Assembly: GCA_913062675.1 (NCBI GenBank)
Contig: CAJXWR010000013.1
Location: forward strand, 1-38,227
DNA: 38,227 nt
DNA from: an uncultured Trueperaceae bacterium
GTDB taxonomy: Bacteria > Deinococcota > Deinococci > Deinococcales > Trueperaceae
Direction: 5' to 3'
In this document: piece after piece, positions 32,442 to 38,227 of the stretch
How the letters are laid out: each line of letters opens with the position of its first letter
Numbering within the stretch: position 1 is the stretch's first letter
Program-made: the position numbers and the translations under genes
Notes under the pieces: model-generated
Database searches by the model: none
Told to the model about the DNA's origin: nothing
The model's input: the letters and a program-made list of their open reading frames with translations, nothing else

Positions 32442-33931
32442 AACGTCGTGACGCCCTCCTCTTCGCGTCGCTGGCGGCCGTGGCGTTGAGCGTTGCGCTC
32501 CGGCCTGGCGTTTTGGGTGCGTTGGGCGTCGTGGGGGGCGTGTGGGCGCTCGAGGCGTGGTGGCGCGCTCGCTCGCTGCGTGAATCGCTTGTCGTGGCGT
32601 ACCTGGTGGCCCTTGCGCCTGCTTCGGTGGTGATGGGGGCGTACGCGCCGGTGTCACCTGCGGTGGCGTTGCTTGGCACGTTGCTCGTGGCGGGTTCGTT
32701 CCTCGTCGTGGGGTGGATGGCGTGGGGAGCGCGGCGACGACCTGCAGCGTTGGCTTGGTGGGTGGGCGTGTCGTGGACGGCGGTGGAGTTCGCATGGCGT
32801 GTGCCGGCTTCGTGGGGCTCGTGGGGGTTGCCGTTCATGACGTTGGGCAGTGTGTGGGTGGAGGGTGCAGCGCGTGAGGTGTTCGCGTGGGGCGGTCCAC
32901 GTGGCGCGACGGTGCTGCTGTGGCTCGTGGCGGGCCTCGTGTTCACGGCCTGGCGGTGGCATGCGCCGGGTCGTTGGTTGGCGGGTGTCGTCCTCGGCCT
33001 GGCCGTGTGGCTCGCCGTTCCGTCGAACGGTGGGGTGATCGATGGGCCACGCGTGCATGGCGAGGCGGCTGCGGCTTCGGGCATGGGGGGTGGCGGCCGG
33101 ACGGTGCTTCCCGTGCGCATCGTGCAGCATGCGCCCACGCCCGTGGAAATGGCGGCAGCTCGATTCGATCCGGTTGCGGAGGGGTTTCACCAGAACGTGC
33201 TTCGTTTCCGGAGTGAAGGGGCGGGCTTGGAGGGTCGCTTGGTGGTGTGGCCGGAGGCGTCGCTCCCTCGCCCTTGGCGGGTCGGGTCGAGTTCGCCCGC
33301 CTGGTTCCCTCGCGATTCGGACGTGCTGTTGGGCGCAGCGTTCGAGCGGCGTGGCGAGGTGTGGAACGGGGCGTTGTTGTGGCGTGATGGCGTGCTGTCG
33401 GTCGTGCAGGAGAAACGGCGACTCGTTCCGTGGGTGGAGCGGGCGGTGATGCCAGGGACGGTGCAGCCGCCCTTCTCGTGGGGCGGGGTGAAGGTTGCGC
33501 CGGTGTTGTGTTTCGAGGCGTTGTTTCCCGGGTTCATGCGTCAACTCGCCCGGGCGGATGCGGACGTGATCGTGGTGCTCGCGAACGATGCCTATGCAGG
33601 GGGATCGACCGTGCCGGGTTTGCACTTGCGGGCCGCGCGGATGCGTGCGGTGGAGTTGGGCCTTCCCGTGGTGTTCGTGCAGGCGACGGGACCGTCAGCG
33701 GTGGTGGATGCGTGGGGTCGCGTCGTGGCATCGACGTGGCATGGGCTCGTGGCGTCGTTGGCCGTGGACGTCCCCCTGGCGGAGCGGGTGACGCCGTTTC
33801 GGCGTTGGGGGGATGGCGTGGGGGTGACGGCGTTCGCTTGCTGGGTCCTCGGGATCGTGGCGCATGGCCTGGGTCTTGGCGTGGGTCGTGGCTTGAAGGG
33901 GGGTGAGGCCGATGGCGTAGTCGTCGGGTAG
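32438..33931 (+). CDS. lnt: Apolipoprotein N-acyltransferase
   Basis: Adds the third acyl chain to the N-terminal cysteine of lipoproteins at the outer face of the inner membrane. 497 residues: about seven membrane helices, with a nitrilase-like domain between ~220 and 450. The catalytic triad is E273 (VVWPEAS), K326 (VQEKRRLVP) and C358 (VLCFEALFP). The nitrilase domain and the last helix (~462-482) have normal order. GTG 32438 overlaps the peptidase stop. The presence of Lnt fits a diderm envelope. Confidence 0.92.
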   Translation: MKRRDALLFASLAAVALSVALRPGVLGALGVVGGVWALEAWWRARSLRESLVVAYLVALAPASVVMGAYAPVSPAVALLGTLLVAGSFLVVGWMAWGARRRPAALAWWVGVSWTAVEFAWRVPASWGSWGLPFMTLGSVWVEGAAREVFAWGGPRGATVLLWLVAGLVFTAWRWHAPGRWLAGVVLGLAVWLAVPSNGGVIDGPRVHGEAAAASGMGGGGRTVLPVRIVQHAPTPVEMAAARFDPVAEGFHQNVLRFRSEGAGLEGRLVVWPEASLPRPWRVGSSSPAWFPRDSDVLLGAAFERRGEVWNGALLWRDGVLSVVQEKRRLVPWVERAVMPGTVQPPFSWGGVKVAPVLCFEALFPGFMRQLARADADVIVVLANDAYAGGSTVPGLHLRAARMRAVELGLPVVFVQATGPSAVVDAWGRVVASTWHGLVASLAVDVPLAERVTPFRRWGDGVGVTAFACWVLGIVAHGLGLGVGRGLKGGEADGVVVG

Positions 33932-33972
33932 GTGTCGCCACCGCGGGCAGCACCCTAGCTTTGGAGGTTCTC

Positions 33973-34614
33973 ATGTACGTTTCGTTGGCAGCATCTCGGT
34001 TCGTTGGGCGTCGCGTCTCGCTCGCTTCGTGGCTCGTCGTTCTCTTCTCCTTCGCGTTTCTGTTCGGCACGGTGCAGGCACAAGAAGGGCACGATCTCGT
34101 TCCGCTTCAGGAGACGTCGTCGCTGCACGGTGGGGGGTGCGGTTCGGCCTGCTCTGCGGGCGGTGGTGGCGGTGGTGGAGGTCGTGACCACGGCACCGAC
34201 CCGGTGGGGCGCCCCTACTGGGTGACTACGTCGCAGACGGTGCGTTCGGTCGACCCGGGCGTGTCGGTTTTGATCGACCACGTCACGAATCGTGACGGTC
34301 AACCGCTCGAGCATCGGTTCAGTTACCAGCGCACGACGGTCCGTAACGTCGGGTTCTCGGGTGGGTACGCGAACTACTTCCGCGCTTCGATTGGCGGGGA
34401 GACGCGGCAGACGGTGACGCGCACCATGACGAAGCGTGTGGATCCGTGGACGGCGTTGAAGATCTACACGCGGCTCGAAACCACGCGTTATCAGGTGCAG
34501 GGCAAGCAGTACCAGGATCTTGCGAATGGGAGTCGCCGCGTGGTGGATCGTGCGTCGGGTCCCTACACGACGTCCCTGACGCGCCTTGGGTACGTCACGA
34601 ACAGGATTCGGTGA
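33973..34614 (+). CDS. Secreted Gly/Cys-rich protein of unknown function
   Basis: 213 residues. Signal peptide at 1-37 (LASWLVVLFSFAFLFGTVQAQ, cut after VQA). After an acidic stretch comes HGGGCGSACSAG and a run of eight glycines (52-70), then a beta-rich domain with many Thr, Arg and Val (QTVTRTMTKRVDPWTALKIY...), which loosely recalls the long strands of aerolysin/ETX-MTX2-type proteins; that is only a resemblance. The two cysteines (56 and 60) and double glycines could be a site for the C39-like peptidase encoded two genes upstream (inference). ATG 33973 follows GGAGG by 5 nt; TAGCTT (33956-33961) may be a -10 box. The TolC-like gene follows after 4 bp. Confidence 0.7.
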   Translation: MYVSLAASRFVGRRVSLASWLVVLFSFAFLFGTVQAQEGHDLVPLQETSSLHGGGCGSACSAGGGGGGGGRDHGTDPVGRPYWVTTSQTVRSVDPGVSVLIDHVTNRDGQPLEHRFSYQRTTVRNVGFSGGYANYFRASIGGETRQTVTRTMTKRVDPWTALKIYTRLETTRYQVQGKQYQDLANGSRRVVDRASGPYTTSLTRLGYVTNRIR

Positions 34615-34618
34615 CGCC

Positions 34619-35866
34619 GTGGCGGGGTTTGCCGGTGGCTGCGCCCGGTGTGTTCGCTTGGCCTTGCGTCGCGCCGTTCCTGCTGCATGGCTCGTCGTCG
34701 GCGTGGTGGCTGCTCAGGTGCCGGCACCGTTTGCAGCCGACCTACCCGAGCCCGTTCGGGACGCCGTCGACGTGGCGGTGGCGGAGTGGCTGCAGTCGGC
34801 GGAAGTGAAGCTCGATGCTGCCCGCCTTGCGGTGGATCTCGCCTCTGGGGGGAACGCTTCGGCGTTCACCCCCACCCTCTCGCTCGATGCATCCCTCCTG
34901 CCTGCAGGTGAGGTGGGAGGGTCGCTGGCTGCCTCGTGGGGGTGGCTGGTCGTGAACCCCACGGGCGTGCGGGAGGAGGCGAAGCGCGTGGCGGGCCAAA
35001 GGACGGCCGCGGTGCAGCGCGTGGTGCACATCGATTCGTTGGTGATGGAGGTCGTGTGGGGGTGGTTGTCGTTGTGGCGGTCCGAACGTCAAACCGAAAT
35101 TCTGGATGCGCTTGCCTTGCAGCCTGCGCCTCGGGAAGGTCCGGACGCCGCCCGCTACGCGACGCTGCTGGCTGCGCGTGATGCCGTGGCGTTCGATGCG
35201 CTTTGGCTGGCTGAGGGATTGTCGGCTCGTTTGGGGATTCCCGTGGCTTGGCTTCTCGGCCGGGACGCGTGGGAGAGCGTGTTGGCTTCCCACGAGGGTT
35301 CGTTCTGCCCGGCGGGGGACGTGAACGTGTTGTTGGCGAGGGACCGGGTGGAGGCCGCGAGCTTGGACGCGAGGGCGGAAGCGCGTGCGGCGCGGTTGCC
35401 GGTCGTTCGAGCGGGCGTGCAGGGCTCGTGGGCTGCGCCAGGAGGCGGAACGGCGTTCACGCCGGACGCGTCGGGTTGGTTTTCGGTGGGTGCGCCTTCG
35501 GGCTGGCCTTTCGTGGGATCGGCGCGGGTGGACGTGGGGCGTGACGCCGTGTCGCTGTCGTTGTCGCTTGCGCCTGACGAGGGTCCTTCGGGCAGCCTGC
35601 CGGCCTTGTCGCTGGCGGCGGAGCGGGAGGCGTGGGAGGCATCCCTGCGTGATGCGGAGCGCGCCGCGCAAAGGGATGCGTTCGAGCTCGAGGGGTTGGT
35701 TTCCACGCGTGCGTTGGATTGGGCGGCGTTGCGTGCACCGGTGGTGGACGTCGCTTCGGCGGATGCGGCGTTGCAGGCGGTGGACCGGCTGGTGCGGGGG
35801 GTGGAGCTCGTGGTGGCGCAGGCGTTGGCTTGCGTTCGGGCCGAGGGTGAGGCGGGTGCGTGGTGA
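34619..35866 (+). CDS. TolC-like outer membrane channel protein
   Basis: About 415 residues. A signal peptide (LRRAVPAAWLVVGVVAAQVPA) is followed by two helical hairpins rich in Ala/Arg/Glu, separated by beta-like strands (GGSLAASWGWLVV, VRAGVQGSWAAPGG, WPFVGSARVDVG), as in the TolC fold. The assignment is by pattern. One cysteine sits at SFCPAG. The start is uncertain: GTG 34619 lies four bases after the preceding stop, and TTG codons follow at 34658 and 34664. It closes the C39-Lnt-secreted-protein run, so it may be the exit channel of that cassette. It is similar in style to the orphan at 25192-26310. Confidence 0.6.
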   Translation: MAGFAGGCARCVRLALRRAVPAAWLVVGVVAAQVPAPFAADLPEPVRDAVDVAVAEWLQSAEVKLDAARLAVDLASGGNASAFTPTLSLDASLLPAGEVGGSLAASWGWLVVNPTGVREEAKRVAGQRTAAVQRVVHIDSLVMEVVWGWLSLWRSERQTEILDALALQPAPREGPDAARYATLLAARDAVAFDALWLAEGLSARLGIPVAWLLGRDAWESVLASHEGSFCPAGDVNVLLARDRVEAASLDARAEARAARLPVVRAGVQGSWAAPGGGTAFTPDASGWFSVGAPSGWPFVGSARVDVGRDAVSLSLSLAPDEGPSGSLPALSLAAEREAWEASLRDAERAAQRDAFELEGLVSTRALDWAALRAPVVDVASADAALQAVDRLVRGVELVVAQALACVRAEGEAGAW

Positions 35867-35914
35867 TGCTCGCTTTGCGCGCCGTGGGGCTCGTGCAGGA
35901 CGGGGATTTCGTGG

Positions 35915-35920
35915 TACCAT
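35915..35920 (+). promoter_or_regulatory. Probable extended -10 of the rpsF operon
   Basis: TGGTACCAT (35912-35920) is an extended -10. It would give a leader of ~120 nt that contains the alternative hairpins at 35951-35985. The -35 is weak. Confidence 0.45.
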
Positions 35921-35950
35921 CGTCACTTGCCGCGTCCGCGCGGTGGCCCA

Positions 35951-35985
35951 CGTCAGGGAAACACGTCCCTGACGGTATTTCCGTC
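35951..35985 (+). promoter_or_regulatory. Alternative hairpins in the rpsF leader
   Basis: Hairpin A: 9-bp perfect stem, CGTCAGGGA at 35951-35959 with its complement at 35966-35974. Hairpin B: 5-bp perfect stem, GACGG at 35971-35975 with CCGTC at 35981-35985 and a TATTT loop. They share 35971-35974 and cannot form together. A leader bound by S6-S18 is known in other bacteria and also uses a CCG element; whether this is that motif is not shown. The rest of the 180-bp gap (35867-36046) holds only the promoter. Confidence 0.45.
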
Positions 35986-36046
35986 TTGTGTCTCGATTGA
36001 TTTCGGGTTGGGCGGAGGGTGAACGCCAAGGGAAAGGAGGACACGC

Positions 36047-36406
36047 ATGAGCACGACACACGCCGAGTACGACCTCAACGTGATTCTGGATCCGAACCTT
36101 TCGGAAACCCAGTTGCAGAGTGAGAAGGATGCGGTGGAAGCGCAAATCGAGCGAGCGGAAGGTGAAATCCTGAAGCTCGACGAGTGGGGCACGCAACGCC
36201 TCGCCTACCCCATCCGCAAGCTGCACGAGGGCTACTACTTGATCTACCGGCTCCGGCTTCCGCCGAGCACGCCGAAAGTGATCGAAGCCTCGCTGCGGCA
36301 GCGCGACAACGTCATGCGGGTTTTGGTCGTCAAGGACCGCCCCGAGTGGCACACGTTGAAGAAGAAGAGCGAAGCCGCTCCGGAAGCCGCTGCCGCGGCG
36401 GACTGA
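36047..36406 (+). CDS. rpsF: Ribosomal protein bS6
   Basis: A 119-residue small-subunit protein that pairs with S18 on the ribosome. The start EYDLNVILDPNLSE and the GTQRLAYPIRKLHEGYYLIYRL core are standard; the tail (AAPEAAAAAD) is a simple Ala-rich extension. A very strong ribosome binding site (AAAGGAGG) precedes the ATG. First gene of the conserved rpsF-ssb-rpsR-rplI operon, with a structured leader. Confidence 0.97.
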   Translation: MSTTHAEYDLNVILDPNLSETQLQSEKDAVEAQIERAEGEILKLDEWGTQRLAYPIRKLHEGYYLIYRLRLPPSTPKVIEASLRQRDNVMRVLVVKDRPEWHTLKKKSEAAPEAAAAAD

Positions 36407-36473
36407 GCCGTTCGCTCGCGTTTCCGACGGAAGTGTCGGGAATGTCCGTTCTACGCATCGAAGCGAGGAGACG

Positions 36474-37334
36474 ATGGCACGAGGATTGAACCACGTGATG
36501 ATGGCCGGCACCCTAGTGCAGGAGCCCGAAATGCGCTACACCCCGGGTGGGTTGGCCATTTTGGAGCTGAACCTGGCTGGGAACGACCACGTGGTCGGTG
36601 ACGACGGTAAGGACCGCGAACTCGCTTGGTACCACCGAGCCACGGTGTTCGGAAACCAGGCGGAGATGCTCGCCGATCAGTTGCATGCCGGAGACCCGGT
36701 GTTCCTCGAAGGCCGTTTGGATTACCGCTCCTGGGAGTCGCAGGAGGGGCAACGCCGCTCTGCGCTCGACGTGGTCGCCACGCGTGTCGAAGGGTTGACC
36801 TTCGGAGCGCGGAAGGGCGAACCCACGATGGCGGACTCGCGCGGCCAGCAGCGTCTTCGTGATGCGCTGAACCTCGTCACCTTGATCGGCAACCTGACCC
36901 GCGACGCGGAGCTTCGTTACACGCCCTCGGGGGCGGCCGTCACACGTTTCAGCGTGGCGGTGAACGAGCGCTACCGTGACCGTGGTGGCAATGACCAGGA
37001 GCGTACGCACTACGTGGACGTGAACGTGTGGCGCGAACTGGCTGAAGGATGTGCCGAACTCGCGAAGGGGGACCCCGTGTTCGTGACGGGCCGCCTCGTG
37101 AACGATTCGTGGACGGATCGTGACGGAAATCGCCGCTTCACGACGCGTATCGAAGGGTCGCGCGTGGAGTTCCTGACTCGCGGTCCCGGGGCTGGTGGAC
37201 CCGGAACCCGCCGTGGACCGTCGCCACAGCAAGACCAAGACCGTGACGACGCCCGTGGTGCCCAGGCTGGACAGGACGAGCGACGATTGGACATTGACGA
37301 TGAATTTCCACCCGAGGAGGATCTACCCTTCTAA
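36474..37334 (+). CDS. ssb: Single-strand DNA-binding protein with two OB folds
   Basis: Protects single-stranded DNA in replication and repair. At 286 residues it is about twice as long as most bacterial SSBs because it has two OB folds in one chain (~1-115 and ~128-230), e.g. MMAGTLVQEPEMRYTPGG and LIGNLTRDAELRYTPSGAAV. This is the mark of Deinococcota, in which the protein works as a dimer. The disordered Gly/Gln/Asp linker (~232-270) ends in an acidic tip DDEFPPEEDLPF used to recruit partner proteins. It lies between rpsF and rpsR, and the stop overlaps the rpsR start by one base (TAATG). Confidence 0.97.
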   Translation: MARGLNHVMMAGTLVQEPEMRYTPGGLAILELNLAGNDHVVGDDGKDRELAWYHRATVFGNQAEMLADQLHAGDPVFLEGRLDYRSWESQEGQRRSALDVVATRVEGLTFGARKGEPTMADSRGQQRLRDALNLVTLIGNLTRDAELRYTPSGAAVTRFSVAVNERYRDRGGNDQERTHYVDVNVWRELAEGCAELAKGDPVFVTGRLVNDSWTDRDGNRRFTTRIEGSRVEFLTRGPGAGGPGTRRGPSPQQDQDRDDARGAQAGQDERRLDIDDEFPPEEDLPF

Positions 37335-37618
37335 TGGCACGAGAGAGCAGTAGTCGAGGAGGCCCTCGCCGCGGTCGCGGTGCGGGCGGCCGACGCGGCC
37401 GTAGGCCGAAGGTATGCCCGTTCTGTACGGGCGAGTTGGAGATTACGAACTATCACGATTCGCGGATGGTGCGGCGGTTCATCAGTGACACCGCCAAGAT
37501 CCTGCCGCGGCGCCGGACGGGCGTGTGCGCGAAGCATCAGCGTCGCCTTGCGACGACGGTGAAGCGCGCGCGCATGCTGGCCCTGGTGCCGATCACCGAG
37601 AAGTTGGTGCGCAAGTGA
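37334..37618 (+). CDS. rpsR: Ribosomal protein bS18
   Basis: A 94-residue small-subunit protein, partner of S6. An Arg/Gly-rich N terminus of ~25 residues is followed by CPFC (a zinc-type pair with a third Cys at GVCAKHQ) and the conserved core (YHDSRMVRRFISDTAKILPR, RRTGVCAKHQRRL). Overlaps ssb by one base and rplI by four (GTGA). Confidence 0.97.
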   Translation: MARESSSRGGPRRGRGAGGRRGRRPKVCPFCTGELEITNYHDSRMVRRFISDTAKILPRRRTGVCAKHQRRLATTVKRARMLALVPITEKLVRK

Positions 37619-38061
37619 ACGTCATCCTTCTCGAACCCGTCTCGAACTTGGGGGACGCGGGGGACGTCGTGCACGTCAAGCCGGGCTACGCCCGGAATTG
37701 GCTCGTGCCGCAAGGCTTGGCGCTGCCCGCCACGAACGCAAATCGGGCGGAGTTGCAGGCTCGCCTCGCGCAGCGTGCGCGTCAACTTGCCGAGCGCAAG
37801 GGCGACGCGGAGCGTCTCAAGGAGATGCTGGCTGACGCTTCGGTCGAGATTCGCGTGAAGGCGGGCGAGGAGCGCATCTACGGTTCGGTCGGGAACAAGG
37901 ACATTGCCGATGCGCTCAAGACCGCGTACGACGTGGACGTCGATCGCCGCAAGATCGAGATGTCCGAACCGATCAAGACGACGGGCGAGTACGAGATTCC
38001 CTACCGCCCGCACCCCGAAGTCGAGATTACGCTTAAGGTTCTGGTGGTCTCGGAGGGTTGA
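37615..38061 (+). CDS. rplI: Ribosomal protein bL9
   Basis: A 148-residue large-subunit protein. The N-terminal domain (VILLEPVSNLGDAGDVVHVK, PGYARNWLVPQGLAL) binds 23S rRNA; a long basic helix (~40-75) joins it to the C-terminal domain. GTG 37615 overlaps the rpsR stop, and translation from there gives the family start V/M-NVILLEP. Last gene of the operon. Confidence 0.97.
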   Translation: MNVILLEPVSNLGDAGDVVHVKPGYARNWLVPQGLALPATNANRAELQARLAQRARQLAERKGDAERLKEMLADASVEIRVKAGEERIYGSVGNKDIADALKTAYDVDVDRRKIEMSEPIKTTGEYEIPYRPHPEVEITLKVLVVSEG

Positions 38062-38081
38062 TCCCCTCTCCGTCGAGCACC

Positions 38082-38121
38082 GTGAGGGGCGGCCGCGTGA
38101 TGCGGCCGCCCCTCACCTTTT
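38082..38121 (+). terminator. Strong terminator after rplI
   Basis: A perfect 15-bp GC-rich stem (38082-38096 with 38102-38116), loop GTGAT, then CCTTTT. This is the clearest intrinsic terminator in the window. It also lies after the convergent pyruvate kinase gene, so it may serve both directions. Confidence 0.9.
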
Positions 38122-38150
38122 GGGTGCGTGCTGGGGGGTGGGTGCGCTCC

Positions 38151-38227
38151 TCAGCGGAACCGTTCGACGCGAATGAGGTTCGTGGAGCCCCGCATGCCGA
38201 ACGGCACGCCGGCGGTGATGACGAAAC
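38151..38227 (-). CDS. pyk: Pyruvate kinase, C-terminal end only
   Basis: The minus-strand frame entering from the right edge encodes FVITAGVPFGMRGSTNLIRV followed by ERFR and a TGA at 38151-38153. This is the usual C-terminal strand of pyruvate kinase (compare VTAGVPxGxxGSTNxIRV). Only 24 codons are inside the window. It converges on the rpsF operon. Confidence 0.85.
   Translation of the reverse strand, partial: FVITAGVPFGMRGSTNLIRVERFR

Overview
The window is a 38 kb piece of a high-GC bacterial chromosome that fits the Deinococcota (Deinococcus-Thermus) best. The evidence is a single-strand DNA-binding protein of 286 residues with two OB folds inside an rpsF-ssb-rpsR-rplI operon, a short Thermus-type proline dehydrogenase, an enolase-superfamily N-acylamino acid racemase/OSBS, and at least ten genes with a TAnnnT-type -10 box only 5-7 nt before the start codon, as expected for leaderless mRNAs of this phylum. 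I do not name a genus. There are no tRNA or rRNA genes, insertion sequences, CRISPR arrays or clear prophage; nearly all of the window is ordinary chromosome with tightly packed operons.

Layout. 1-1906 (minus strand, less GC-rich) holds a GAF/His-box protein without an ATPase domain, an overlapping OmpR-type response regulator, and the start of a secreted protein whose ribosome binding site lies inside a three-way-junction RNA fold. 2107-5402 holds the primary sigma factor RpoD, with an unusual histone-H1-like tail of about 335 residues, and an overlapping membrane-anchored glycerophosphodiester phosphodiesterase. 5562-9357 holds a small unknown protein, a racemase/OSBS, a catalytically atypical SDR, a DapA-superfamily lyase and a hotdog thioesterase. 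9361-10927 is hisA-mutM, where mutM appears to start at an ATC codon inside hisA. 11015-13946 holds a secreted protein divergent from a NarL/LiaR-type two-component system.

14011-20940 is a fatty-acid and envelope block: yceD(DUF177)-rpmF, then fabH-fabD-fabG-acpP-fabF, then the lipid II flippase murJ. 21059-24019 holds a 2Fe-2S ferredoxin, an aldo/keto reductase, a methyltransferase and a mannose-1-phosphate guanylyltransferase. 24021-25060 encodes an AzlCD branched-chain amino acid exporter, followed by a TolC-like protein, a CinA-like/NMN adenylyltransferase-like fusion and a secreted protein.

28392-31629 is a self-contained proline catabolism operon (pruA, a GntR/FCD regulator, putA) behind a perfect 19-bp palindromic operator. 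31896-35866 is the most unusual stretch: a membrane-anchored C39-type cysteine protease with an intact catalytic set, translationally coupled to an apolipoprotein N-acyltransferase (Lnt), followed by a small secreted Gly/Cys-rich protein and a TolC-like protein. It is proposed here as a candidate envelope maturation/export cassette. 36047-38061 is the S6-SSB-S18-L9 operon, ending at a strong terminator, and the 3' end of a pyruvate kinase gene enters from the right on the minus strand.

Every intergenic gap is shorter than 300 bp. The larger ones (1907-2106, 11528-11772, 26311-26529, 31630-31895, 35867-36046) hold promoters or hairpins as listed.
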